Assembly (NCBI GenBank): GCA_902595755.1 | Contig: CACJRF010000007.1 | Coordinates: forward strand, 1-64,000 | Reading direction: 5' to 3' | DNA from: an uncultured Alphaproteobacteria bacterium | GTDB lineage: Bacteria > Pseudomonadota > Alphaproteobacteria > Methylaequorales > Methylaequoraceae | DNA: 64,000 nt | In this document: piece after piece, positions 55,856 through 64,000 of the stretch | How the letters are laid out: each line of letters begins with the position of its first letter | Numbering within the stretch: position 1 is the stretch's first letter | Program-made: the position numbers and the translations under genes | The notes under the pieces: generated by a model | What the model was told of the DNA's origin: nothing | Database searches by the model: none | The model's input: the letters and a program-made list of their open reading frames with translations, nothing else

Positions 55856-58800
55856 TTAATCACAATATCCACCTTGCATTACGCAAGGGTTAACTGTTAA
55901 ACTTTCGTCTGGGGTTGAAACTGATGTGGTTTCAATCATTATTGGTACCGACTTGTAAATTGTAGTGGTTGGCAATAACTCAACATTTCTTCCATTTACT
56001 GATGCAGCCTCTAAGGCAGTCTCAATTTGGCTTAGTGAACTGTTATCGCTTTCAGTCGACGTCTGAGCCGTAATAGTAAGTGTGTGAGTGCCTCCTGTTA
56101 ACGTATAGTTAGATGCTGTTCCAGTTCCATCACTTAATGCCAAGCTTCCAACAGTAATAGTCTTACTAGTTCCTACATCAGCAGAAGTAACAGTGCCAGA
56201 TCCAGATAAGGTTAAAGTCTCACTGTTCTGTAGACCACTTAATGTCTGATCAGCCGCAGCAGCGGTAGTAGTTGCATCGTAAGTACGCGAACCCGAAGAA
56301 GATAAAACAGCTTGAGTTATATCTAAAGTATGCGTTCCTCCAGTAATAGTATAGTTAGATGCTGTTCCAGTTCCATTACTTAATGCCAAGCTTCCAACAG
56401 TAATAGTCTTACTAGTTCCTACATCAGCAGAAGTAACAGTGCCAGATCCAGATAAGGTTAAAGTCTCACTGTTCTGTAGACCACTTAATGTCTGATCAGC
56501 CGCAGCAGCGGTAGTAGTTGCATCGTAAGTACGCGAACCCGAAGAAGATAAAACAGCTTTTGATATACGAGCGTTACTAATGGATTGAGTTCCTCCGGTT
56601 AAGCCATATACAGTTCCATGCGTGCTATGTGTTGCTGAGGAAATCGTATATGCACTTGAAGCAGTTACAGTTTTACTATTATCATTAAAATCTGCATCAT
56701 CATAGGTTAAGGTTGGGCTTGATAATGTTAAACTTATATTTGAAGATAGCCCATTTGCTGATGTTGTTGTTGCTGTACCAAATGTTGCTGTATCGGTTGA
56801 TGTTGTTGAGTCATATGTTTTATTAACAGTGTAAGACTCGCCAGAAATATTTGCATATGATTTGGTAATATCACCAGGATCATATCCAGTGAGAATTCCG
56901 TTTCCCGTTCCTAAAACAGAGTCACCGTCAGAATAGCCGTATTGTATAAAACCAGCTGACGGAATATTACTGAAATCATCATCTGTGTCTGATCTTAATC
57001 TGTAAATTTTCCAATTACCATTAGAAGCTGTGAGAGAGGTGATCGTTCCAACATCATATGCTTCAATACTGATTGCGCTAGTATCACTCTTTGAAGCTGT
57101 TAAGCTACCAGCACTAAGAGTGCCTGTTGTTGGTGTTCCGTGTGTTGTAACAACTATGTCGTCTGCTGAGCTGACAGTTCCCATAACAATATCGCCTTGC
57201 TCAGTATTTGTGAGACCAACACCATCATCCATATCAAAGGTTAAACTTCCCGAGCCTACATCTATTGTTGCATTATTTGTGATACTTGCCGCCCCAGAGT
57301 CTCTTTGAGCGTCAATTGTTCCTAAAGCTGAATCCGTATTGGCTCTTAAAGCTAAATTACCATTGTTAGTTGTAATATTTTGATTTAGAGTGATGCTTCT
57401 ACCTGCTAATAATGTTAAAGTAGAGCTATTTGATGTTGGAACTGAAATTGCACCATTTAGAGTGATATCAGTGTTAGCTTGTAGAGTTATATCTGTTCCC
57501 TCGGCAAGCATTGCCTCAATTATATTGTTATCCAAATCAGTCGTACTTGATGAATTGTATGACCCTAACGCGGAACTAGTTATTTCAGATCCAGTGAAAC
57601 TCGATAAATCAGTACTAGCTGATGAAAACTCATCACCTGCACTAAAATACCACCCCGATCCGTCATCTGAATAAGACCCACTTGGTCTTTGAAAGTTTAC
57701 CGTTATTTGGTCTCCACCTGCATTTTCACCAAAATAAATTAAAATAGGGTTATATTCATAACTCGAAAAAGTTTTTGTTCCTGTTTTTGATGTTGGTCCA
57801 TGTATACCACTATTGTCAACAACTTCATTGCTACTACTTCTATAGGAGATAAGGTCAGTTACACTCCCAATCGATCCATCCAAAGGTTCTGTCCATAGCC
57901 AACTTGAGTCATCACTTGTTGTTTGAAAACCGTAAGATCCAGCCGTTCTTGATAGAAAAAACCCTCGCCATTGAACACTGTAAGTGTCGTCAAAGTTTGT
58001 TCCTGGTGTTGTAGTGTTTATAGACGTAAAAAAAACAGAATCAAATTTTGCATCACTTTCTGTTGACGTGAAATTATCAAAGTTATCAGCAAAGTATCCT
58101 GAATATTTTTGTGCAACAAGACCGTCAGAAGTATTCGAACTGATTGTGATATTTTTAGGATCAAGTAGCAAATGACCACCTTTTACATATGTGTTAGTTA
58201 AATCAACCGTTCTTAAATTTTCTTTGGATGATATTTCTACAAACCCTCCGTTTTTGAATTTTTGCTCATCCTTGCTGAAATGTCCGTTAGCTTGAATCGA
58301 ACCATGATAATCCGTGACTTCTTCGGACCAAATCACTGCTGTACCGGCAGATCCGTTTTTACTTGAAATATCAATCGTTGAATATTTATCTACGTAGGTT
58401 TTTTGAGCAGTTGAAATTTTTGGAAGTTTACCAAAACGGTTAACGAATCCAAAATGTTCATTATCTGAGGTATAGTCTTGTCTTTTACCACCTTGAAACT
58501 CTCCGCCAACTCTTATCTTGCCGCCCATAGTTTTACCTTTAGCGCTGAGTTTTGCATTTAATAAAGCTATATTTTTCCCTTCAACATCAATCAAACCTCC
58601 ATTGCCCAACTCAGAATCAACATCGAATGAGCCAGAGGTTAAATTCACTAATTTTCCCTTATATTTTATACTCCCTCCTGTATGATCACCCTTAGCAATC
58701 AATTTTGATTTTCCTGGAGAAAAAAGAGTATCTTCAGACATAACAATAATCTCACCTCCCTTTTCAAATCCGTTTGCTTCAATCGTACTGTTATTAATCA

Positions 58801-59818
58801 AAAGTTTTTTTGAAAGAAGTTCAACCTTTCCCCCATTAAATCCATTTGCTTTTATTATCCCTTTACTATGGATATTATCACCTTTGATCGATACAAATCC
58901 AGCGGGCATATTTGAATTTTCACTTGAAACATCTATTTTTCCACCATGATATTGACTACCGTTTTGAGAATTTAAAGTTATTTTGCCACTTTTCTTGTCA
59001 TAGCTCATTGCTGTAATTGAGGCTTTATCACCGTTACTTATTGTTCCCATTCTTAAATGTTTTGCCACTTTAGCAGAAAGCTCTATTATACCGCCCTGAG
59101 CCTTCAGCTCCCCGTTGTTAGATATTAAATATTTAAGTGTTCGTCCGTATATGTCCGTAACCTTATCCAGATTTTGAGATGGGACAATGATATTCATCAT
59201 TCTGTTATTCTTAAAATTTAATGTTACGGAGTCACCCGCACCTAAAGCTATTTTTCCAAGTTTTGCTTTAACTATCCCGGAATTTTTAACATGCCTTCCA
59301 AGTAAAGCTGCATTTCCCCCAGAATTTACAATTATTGAACCTTTATTTTCAACACCCTTAGACAGAGGCTTTGCATTAAATTTGTAAATATTACTCAAAA
59401 AATCCTCATTACTTAAATCTAGAGACGATGCAGTAAATGTATTTGTATTAACAACCCCAGATTTAGATATGATGACGCCATTAGGATTAATTAAAAAAAC
59501 ATTACCGTTCGAATTTAATTTCCCTGATATTGTTGATGGTGTTGATCCTACAACTCTATTTAGTGATGATGATGATGATGATGGCATATTGAAGTCAACC
59601 CGTCCCTTCTCATGAATGGAAAAACTATTCCAATTTATGACAGACTTGTTTGTTTTTTGATTAATCTTCAAATGATTTGTTTCGCTTGAATCAATAATGA
59701 TATTGCCGCTTTGTACTTGTGGTCCAGATGGCATGTCATTTCCAAAAAGGGTGGAGCTAAAAAGTACAAAAAAACCCGACGGCAATTTTTTTAATAAGCA
59801 AATTATTTCTTTTTTCAC
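55856..59818 (-). CDS. Two-partner secretion exoprotein (TpsA) with PA14/GLEYA-like and YDG domains
   Basis: This 1320-residue secreted protein has a signal region (about residues 1-27) and the TPS secretion domain (about 30-270) with NPNGVIISKSG near 111-121. A beta-helix-forming repeat region follows, then the LLLDPKNITIS motif typical of TpsA. Residues about 569-726 (QWRGFFLSRTAGSYGFQTTS) look like a PA14/GLEYA ligand-binding domain. Near the C-terminus are one divergent YDG repeat (about 997-1085) and two near-identical ones (1088-1251), then a terminal pair CVMQGGYC. It is probably a surface adhesin. It follows its TpsB exporter by 20 bp. Confidence 0.88.
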   Translation of the reverse strand: MKKEIICLLKKLPSGFFVLFSSTLFGNDMPSGPQVQSGNIIIDSSETNHLKINQKTNKSVINWNSFSIHEKGRVDFNMPSSSSSSLNRVVGSTPSTISGKLNSNGNVFLINPNGVIISKSGVVNTNTFTASSLDLSNEDFLSNIYKFNAKPLSKGVENKGSIIVNSGGNAALLGRHVKNSGIVKAKLGKIALGAGDSVTLNFKNNRMMNIIVPSQNLDKVTDIYGRTLKYLISNNGELKAQGGIIELSAKVAKHLRMGTISNGDKASITAMSYDKKSGKITLNSQNGSQYHGGKIDVSSENSNMPAGFVSIKGDNIHSKGIIKANGFNGGKVELLSKKLLINNSTIEANGFEKGGEIIVMSEDTLFSPGKSKLIAKGDHTGGSIKYKGKLVNLTSGSFDVDSELGNGGLIDVEGKNIALLNAKLSAKGKTMGGKIRVGGEFQGGKRQDYTSDNEHFGFVNRFGKLPKISTAQKTYVDKYSTIDISSKNGSAGTAVIWSEEVTDYHGSIQANGHFSKDEQKFKNGGFVEISSKENLRTVDLTNTYVKGGHLLLDPKNITISSNTSDGLVAQKYSGYFADNFDNFTSTESDAKFDSVFFTSINTTTPGTNFDDTYSVQWRGFFLSRTAGSYGFQTTSDDSSWLWTEPLDGSIGSVTDLISYRSSSNEVVDNSGIHGPTSKTGTKTFSSYEYNPILIYFGENAGGDQITVNFQRPSGSYSDDGSGWYFSAGDEFSSASTDLSSFTGSEITSSALGSYNSSSTTDLDNNIIEAMLAEGTDITLQANTDITLNGAISVPTSNSSTLTLLAGRSITLNQNITTNNGNLALRANTDSALGTIDAQRDSGAASITNNATIDVGSGSLTFDMDDGVGLTNTEQGDIVMGTVSSADDIVVTTHGTPTTGTLSAGSLTASKSDTSAISIEAYDVGTITSLTASNGNWKIYRLRSDTDDDFSNIPSAGFIQYGYSDGDSVLGTGNGILTGYDPGDITKSYANISGESYTVNKTYDSTTSTDTATFGTATTTSANGLSSNISLTLSSPTLTYDDADFNDNSKTVTASSAYTISSATHSTHGTVYGLTGGTQSISNARISKAVLSSSGSRTYDATTTAAAADQTLSGLQNSETLTLSGSGTVTSADVGTSKTITVGSLALSNGTGTASNYTITGGTHTLDITQAVLSSSGSRTYDATTTAAAADQTLSGLQNSETLTLSGSGTVTSADVGTSKTITVGSLALSDGTGTASNYTLTGGTHTLTITAQTSTESDNSSLSQIETALEAASVNGRNVELLPTTTIYKSVPIMIETTSVSTPDESLTVNPCVMQGGYCD
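56066..56557 (-). repeat. Two near-identical 246-bp tandem repeats encoding YDG domains of TpsA
   Basis: Within tpsA two copies of an 82-codon unit lie head to tail. From 56104-56313 and 56350-56559 the DNA matches with one difference seen by eye (CATCAC versus CATTAC), offset exactly 246 bp. Each encodes SRTYDATTTAAAADQTLSGL and the rest of a YDG-type domain. DNA identity this high between copies suggests recent duplication or gene conversion and would allow copy number to change by recombination. Confidence 0.9.
59565..59582 (-). repeat. GAT trinucleotide microsatellite in tpsA
   Basis: Six tandem GAT units on the plus strand encode most of a run of six serines (residues about 79-84) in the TPS domain. 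Because the unit is three bases, copy-number change would lengthen or shorten the serine run without shifting the frame. Confidence 0.8.
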
Positions 59819-59838
59819 AGTATATAATCTTTATTTCG

Positions 59839-61641
59839 TTAAAAATTCATCGCGAGCTTTACTGCTATCTGATTATTATTCAATCTAATGTCTGAAAGCT
59901 TCTCAATTTTTTTTGAAGCCCATGTCTTTGAATACTCTGCTTTTCCATAAATATTTTTACCAAATACCGTTTTGTCAAATGCTTTAAATTCAACACCTAG
60001 CCCAATAGATTTCGCAGCTGTAGTTTTTTGTTCAGTTGCAGTTGGTTTCTTTATATACGCAACACCCATTGCAGAATAAATATATGGGGAAACAACTAAT
60101 TCATTGGATAAATTGACATTTCTAATAACCTGCATTCGAGTATACCAGTTTTTATCTCCAGTAATTGCACCTGATGTAAGGCTACTAATTTTGTTTTCAC
60201 CAATCACAGAGGCCTGCTCAGAGTTTAATAAACTGTCGCCGGTATATTGGCCCCCTCCATTTAAATTTACTATGTAATTGTCCAAAAAGTTTCTTGAATA
60301 CGATAAATTGGCATTTAAATGTGTATAAGTAGAGGTGGCAGATGCTCGTGACAATGGGGTAGATGTTGCTTCGCTTGCCGATCTTGAAAAAAGTTCTAAT
60401 CCTCTTGATAAATCTGCATTAAAACTTGTGCAACCGATGTCACAATTAGTTATGCTTGTGCCCAGCCTTACGTTTGTTAATCTATCGTGACTAATAAACT
60501 CTTTTTTTCCAGTCATATTTGTAAATTGTATTTCATCAGTCCAGTTAATTGTCCCCCTGAGAAACCATGTTTTACTTGGCTGATAAACTAAAGGGTGTGA
60601 TAAAGTTAATGAACCAGATTTCATATTTGCTTCAAGTAGAAGTGACTCAAGCTCGCCACCTGGTCGCGTCATGCTTTCTAAATAAGATAAACCTATAAAA
60701 GTACCGTTTTTACCAATAGGAGCGGATAATGATATTCCTCCTGCCCTAATAGGAACACTTCTTCCAGTTCCTTTAACTCCCTTTTCTGTTGGCCTTGCTA
60801 ATCCAAACATGGATAAAGTTTCACCTAATCCCAAAGGAGAGTTAATTCTAAGACTCATCTGACCCTGTTGTCTAGATAACGATTTACTTTGAAAATTATT
60901 AAACTCCATCGATCCGGAAACATATTTATGAGATGCCTCTATTATTAATTTTGTTAAATTATCTGGTCCCGGAAGAAAACCTGAGTTTAAAGTAACACCA
61001 GAAATGCTCCCAGCAAGGATAAGTCTTCGATTAATTTCTTTTTGAGTAAGAGTTTTTTTATTTAGAAGAGGTTTTAAATAAGAATATATTAAGGCAGCTT
61101 GATTAGCAGGTACGTTTCTTAAGTCTAATTTATCGATTGTACCGTCTAATACTTTAAAAAATATTGTTGCATTATCGGAATCTAACTCCTGCGATGGAAC
61201 TATCACTTGTACAAGGGGATATCCCTTCTTATAAAATTCATCAGTTAATTGATCAGCAACAATATTAAGCTGCTCAATCGTTTTCTCTTGATTTATTAAC
61301 TCTTTTTTGTACTTGTTGAAGTTAATTATTTTTTGTAATGGTTCTGGTGCTAAAATTATAATTGTTTTTGGGCGTATGAATATATCTGAGTTTTCGATTG
61401 TTTTTATTTGATTTAATTTTTTTGGAATTTCGGGAATCGATTTTTGTTTGTCGTTTAAATCAAAAAAGTCAGGCTGGCTATATTTTTTAAAAAAATCAGG
61501 TAAAGCTTGACTTGGTGTCTGAGGATTAGCGTTAGCAATATTATTGTGGAGACACAAAGATGCAAATACTAACAAAAATTTTAGATACCAAATTAGCTTG
61601 TAATAAGGCACACAGAACACCGTAGGGTTCACCTTTAACAT
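59839..61641 (-). CDS. Two-partner secretion outer-membrane transporter (TpsB, FhaC/ShlB family)
   Basis: This 600-residue protein has a signal peptide (KFLLVFASLCLHNNIANA, cleavage near residue 38). A POTRA-type region (about 85-235) includes FYKKGYPLVQVIVPSQELD and SGVTLNSGFLPGPDNLTKL (about 204-222). A C-terminal beta-barrel of about 350 residues ends IAVKLAMNF with the terminal aromatic residue expected for BAM-inserted proteins. It exports the TpsA protein encoded directly downstream. Its upstream 252-bp gap holds a perfect DnaA-box sequence at 61667-61675. Confidence 0.9.
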   Translation of the reverse strand: MLKVNPTVFCVPYYKLIWYLKFLLVFASLCLHNNIANANPQTPSQALPDFFKKYSQPDFFDLNDKQKSIPEIPKKLNQIKTIENSDIFIRPKTIIILAPEPLQKIINFNKYKKELINQEKTIEQLNIVADQLTDEFYKKGYPLVQVIVPSQELDSDNATIFFKVLDGTIDKLDLRNVPANQAALIYSYLKPLLNKKTLTQKEINRRLILAGSISGVTLNSGFLPGPDNLTKLIIEASHKYVSGSMEFNNFQSKSLSRQQGQMSLRINSPLGLGETLSMFGLARPTEKGVKGTGRSVPIRAGGISLSAPIGKNGTFIGLSYLESMTRPGGELESLLLEANMKSGSLTLSHPLVYQPSKTWFLRGTINWTDEIQFTNMTGKKEFISHDRLTNVRLGTSITNCDIGCTSFNADLSRGLELFSRSASEATSTPLSRASATSTYTHLNANLSYSRNFLDNYIVNLNGGGQYTGDSLLNSEQASVIGENKISSLTSGAITGDKNWYTRMQVIRNVNLSNELVVSPYIYSAMGVAYIKKPTATEQKTTAAKSIGLGVEFKAFDKTVFGKNIYGKAEYSKTWASKKIEKLSDIRLNNNQIAVKLAMNF

Positions 61642-61666
61642 TTTACTACCTATTTAAATTTCCTTA

Positions 61667-61675
61667 TGTGGATAA
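61667..61675 (-). promoter_or_regulatory. Perfect DnaA-box 9-mer upstream of tpsB
   Basis: The minus strand reads TTATCCACA, an exact match to the DnaA-box consensus, in the gap upstream of tpsB. A second near match (TTATCAACA, plus strand, 61735-61743, 8 of 9) lies 60 bp away. Roughly one perfect match is expected by chance in an AT-rich window of this size, so function is unproven. The rest of the 61642-61893 gap shows no gene. Confidence 0.35.
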
Positions 61676-61893
61676 TATCGCGAAACCCAGGAAATCTCAA
61701 TGATTTTGAAAATTAAATAGTTCTCATCCTAATGTTATCAACAGTTTTCTAATAAGTACCAGTTATCTTAATTTTTTTAGTTTTCTACAAACACTTTAAT
61801 TTTTGAAAGTTAGTAAAAGAGCAATTAGTGTGATTTGTTTTTAATTTCTGGCTCCAGTGAAAGCATTTTTGTTCTATTTTTTTTCAAATAGTT

Positions 61894-63171
61894 TTAAATA
61901 TTGTAACCACTTTCACCATGAGATGTGGTATCAAGTCCAGTTGTCTCCTCATCTTCGCTTACTCTAAGAGGTGTAACGCTTGATATTATTTTAAGAATTA
62001 TATAAGTAAAAACTGCAGTCCAAATGAGTGTGATAAAAACAGAATATATTTGGATTTTAATATGGTCGAAAGCGGACATACCTTCATCAAAACCAACCCC
62101 TCCAAAATTAACACTCATCAGGAATCCACAAAGTATTGTGCCCAACATACCTCCAATACCATGCACAGCAAAAACGTCTAAACTATCATCAATCTTTAAT
62201 CTAATTCTTATCAGCTCTACCCCGATATAACATATTATGCCCCCAAGTATTCCAAGAATTAAAGCACCTTGCACACCAACAAATCCTGATGCAGGTGTTA
62301 TAGTGGCTAATCCAGCAACCATTCCAGTGACCATACCAACCAAAGATGGCTTTCCAAATCTAAACCATTCAATTAAAATCCAAGAGAACGCACCAAGCGA
62401 CGCAGCTATGTGTGTAACCAGTATAGCTTTGGAAGCTGTAAGGTCAGCTGCTAGAGCTGATCCTCCGTTGAAACCAAACCACCCAACCCAGAGCATTGAA
62501 GCTCCAATCATTGTTAATACTGGGTTATGTGGAGGTGTAAGATTATTTTTACTAAATGAATTTCTTTTACCTAAAACTATTGCAATGACCAACGCACCTA
62601 CCCCAGCAGTTGTATGTACAACAATCCCGCCTGCAAAATCTTTTACGCCCATTTGACCTAGGAATCCACCTCCCCATACCCAATATGCTACAGGGCAGTA
62701 CACAACTAATAACCATAATGACGAAAATATTAATACTACACTAAACTTTATTCTTTCGACATACGCCCCAATAATCAAAGCTGGGGTTATTATTGCGAAT
62801 GTCATTTGAAACATTGCAAAAAGCACCTCAGGTATACCCCCAATATTAGACTCGTCAGATATATCTAAGAATAATTTTGAAAACCCCCCGAATAACCCTG
62901 AACCATCACCGGAAAATGCTAATGAATAACCCATAATTACCCACAATATTGACATTAAGCAAGCAATTCCAAAATGTTGAGACAAAACAGAAAGAACATT
63001 TCTAGAACAAACCAAGCCTGCATAAAATAAAGCGAGGCCAGGTAGTGTCATGAATAAAACTAAACTTGAAGAGGTAAGTATCCAAGCCGTATCGCCTGTA
63101 TTTGTTTGCGCATGAACATTACTACTAGATAAAATGAAACTAATAAGTAAAATGGTTTTAAGAACTTGCAC
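61894..63171 (-). CDS. amtB: Ammonium transporter
   Basis: This 425-residue protein has a cleavable signal (MQVLKTILLISFILSSSNVHA) and eleven membrane segments. It keeps the pore histidines in GGIVVHTTAGVGALV and FAVHGIGGMLGT, the aromatic entrance in GLALFYAGLV, and the C-terminal regulatory tail with GLDTTSHGESGYNI, the region that a GlnK trimer would block. The glnK gene is not adjacent on either side. It is divergent from mnmE across 102 bp. Confidence 0.96.
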   Translation of the reverse strand: MQVLKTILLISFILSSSNVHAQTNTGDTAWILTSSSLVLFMTLPGLALFYAGLVCSRNVLSVLSQHFGIACLMSILWVIMGYSLAFSGDGSGLFGGFSKLFLDISDESNIGGIPEVLFAMFQMTFAIITPALIIGAYVERIKFSVVLIFSSLWLLVVYCPVAYWVWGGGFLGQMGVKDFAGGIVVHTTAGVGALVIAIVLGKRNSFSKNNLTPPHNPVLTMIGASMLWVGWFGFNGGSALAADLTASKAILVTHIAASLGAFSWILIEWFRFGKPSLVGMVTGMVAGLATITPASGFVGVQGALILGILGGIICYIGVELIRIRLKIDDSLDVFAVHGIGGMLGTILCGFLMSVNFGGVGFDEGMSAFDHIKIQIYSVFITLIWTAVFTYIILKIISSVTPLRVSEDEETTGLDTTSHGESGYNI

Positions 63172-63273
63172 GAGAGGAAGATTAAAAAACGTTCATATAA
63201 AAAATTAGCCCAACATTTATACATTACTATAATTGTTTGTTAATTTAAAGAGATTAATTAATTATAAGTATTT

Positions 63274-64000
63274 ATGAATAACAAAACTATTTATGCCCTA
63301 TCCACTTTTTATGGACAATCATCAGTTGCCATTGTAAGAATTTCAGGGCCTGAAAGCTTGATAGTTGCAAAAAAGCTTTGTAACTTGAAAAATATTAAGC
63401 CAAGATACGCAAATTTCTGTAAACTTATTGACAGAAAAGGAAAAGTATTTGATGAAGGGCTTGCTATATATTTCAAAAAACCAAATTCTTTTACTGGCGA
63501 GGATGTCTTAGAAATACAAATACATGGTGGCATAGTTGTAATTAACAAACTAATCGAAGAACTCTCCAAACTAAAAAATTTGGTACCAGCAAAGCCTGGC
63601 GAGTTTTCCCAAAGAAGTTTTTTAAATAGCAAGCAAAATCTAATGTATTTTGAGGGAGTTAACAATCTAATTGCTGCCGAATCTGAAAATCAGCTTCTCA
63701 TTGCAAATAGACAAGCTTTTGGATTTAAAAAAAATCCAACACTAAAATGGAAAAAAAAAATACTGGAAATAAAAGCAGTTATTAACGCTGAGATAGAGTT
63801 CTCTGATGATTTAGATGATAAAACTACTATTTCTAACTTGAAAAAAGACATTAAAAAATTGAGAACTGAAATATTAAAAGTGATTTCACTTTCAAAAAGT
63901 ATTGATAAAATTAAATATGGGCATAAAGTCATATTTCTGGGCCCTGTTAACACAGGAAAGTCTTCCTTATTAAATTTTCTTTTTCAGGAAAATAAGTCGA
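63274..64000 (+). CDS. mnmE: tRNA modification GTPase MnmE, N-terminal part (cut by window end)
   Basis: The frame is open from the ATG at 63274 to the window edge (242 codons; the family has about 450). It begins MNNKTIYALSTFYGQSSVAIVRISGP, as seen in the motif VAIVRISGP, and continues with FTGEDVLEIQIHGG and a C-terminal G1 loop GPVNTGKSSLLNFL. With MnmG it modifies the wobble uridine of several tRNAs. Elsewhere in alphaproteobacteria it usually follows rho. Confidence 0.95.
   Translation, partial: MNNKTIYALSTFYGQSSVAIVRISGPESLIVAKKLCNLKNIKPRYANFCKLIDRKGKVFDEGLAIYFKKPNSFTGEDVLEIQIHGGIVVINKLIEELSKLKNLVPAKPGEFSQRSFLNSKQNLMYFEGVNNLIAAESENQLLIANRQAFGFKKNPTLKWKKKILEIKAVINAEIEFSDDLDDKTTISNLKKDIKKLRTEILKVISLSKSIDKIKYGHKVIFLGPVNTGKSSLLNFLFQENKS

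Noticed and set aside
56066-56557. CRISPR-like or mobile-element repeat
   Set aside because: The repeats are long, in frame, and encode a known exoprotein domain; there are no short repeat-spacer units or transposase genes.
57030-57674. Two plus-strand open frames opposite tpsA
   Set aside because: They arise from the low-complexity Ser/Thr repeats of tpsA read backwards and resemble no protein family.
59565-59582. Phase-variation switch in tpsA
   Set aside because: The microsatellite unit is three bases, so slippage cannot switch the frame on and off.
61642-61893. Chromosome origin beside mnmE
   Set aside because: Only one perfect and one near DnaA box, no divergence of gene runs, and the maf-hemE gap fits alphaproteobacterial origins much better.
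62237-62656. 139-codon plus-strand open frame opposite amtB
   Set aside because: It is the antisense of a strongly conserved membrane protein; Pro/Ala/Thr-rich with no recognisable family.

Overview
The window is AT-rich (roughly 30-35% G+C by eye) and reads as a stretch of chromosome from a streamlined, free-living, probably marine alphaproteobacterium. Three things support this: the alphaproteobacterial gene strings hisB-DUF2628-hisH-hisA-hisF-hisE, hslV-hslU-smr-mltA-tim44-secB and leuS-lptE-holA; maf and hemE flanking a non-coding strand switch, which is the usual setting of the alphaproteobacterial replication origin; and LptE, TIM44-like and DUF2244 proteins. Coding density is very high. 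Eight of the eleven tail-to-tail gene pairs overlap, and some head-to-head pairs touch or overlap. I cannot name the species.

1-11986 is a phosphorus island, all on the plus strand. It holds a GAPDH plus ArsJ pair (arsenate detoxification by making and exporting 1-arseno-3-phosphoglycerate), polyphosphate kinase, exopolyphosphatase, the complete high-affinity phosphate transporter pstSCAB, phoU and phoB. A clear three-repeat Pho box precedes pstS and a weaker two-repeat one precedes the GAPDH gene. PhoR is not in the window. The likely logic is that phosphate starvation switches on Pst, Pst also admits arsenate, and the ArsJ pair removes it.

12038-17763 holds a two-domain glycosyltransferase (GT2 fused to GT9), a small membrane protein, a PfkB-family sugar or nucleoside kinase, endonuclease III, a DUF2244 protein, an EamA transporter and an unrecognised lipoprotein. 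17766-24894 holds dapB and the heat-shock set dnaJ, dnaK, grpE and hrcA, followed by rph and rdgB on the other strand. 24869-33706 alternates strands: an LpoA-like lipoprotein, lolA, an unusual response regulator, an L,D-transpeptidase, yggS, a ThiE-like protein, leuS, lptE and holA.

33693-40494 is the likely origin region: coaE, aroE and maf run left, a 266-bp pyrimidine-rich gap carries several DnaA-box-like sites, and hemE, hemH, hemJ, rho and xthA run right. 40500-48904 holds hinT, the his operon, hslVU, smr, mltA, a TIM44-like gene and secB. 48906-55836 holds an unrecognised coiled-coil protein, tRNA-Gly(GCC), a LON-domain protein, DUF971, a ubiquinone-pathway hydroxylase, ftsK, a BON-domain lipoprotein and gshB.

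55856-61641 is a two-partner secretion system: a TpsB outer-membrane pore and a 1320-residue TpsA exoprotein with a PA14/GLEYA-like domain, near-identical YDG repeats and a C-terminal cysteine pair. 61894-63171 is an ammonium transporter. The window ends inside mnmE, which starts at 63274 and runs off the right edge.

The most notable points are the arsenate module sitting at the head of the Pho island, the candidate origin and the rearranged gene order around it, the GT2-GT9 fusion, the unusual TpsA, and an unrecognised protein with a possible GcrA-like C-terminal helix-turn-helix.
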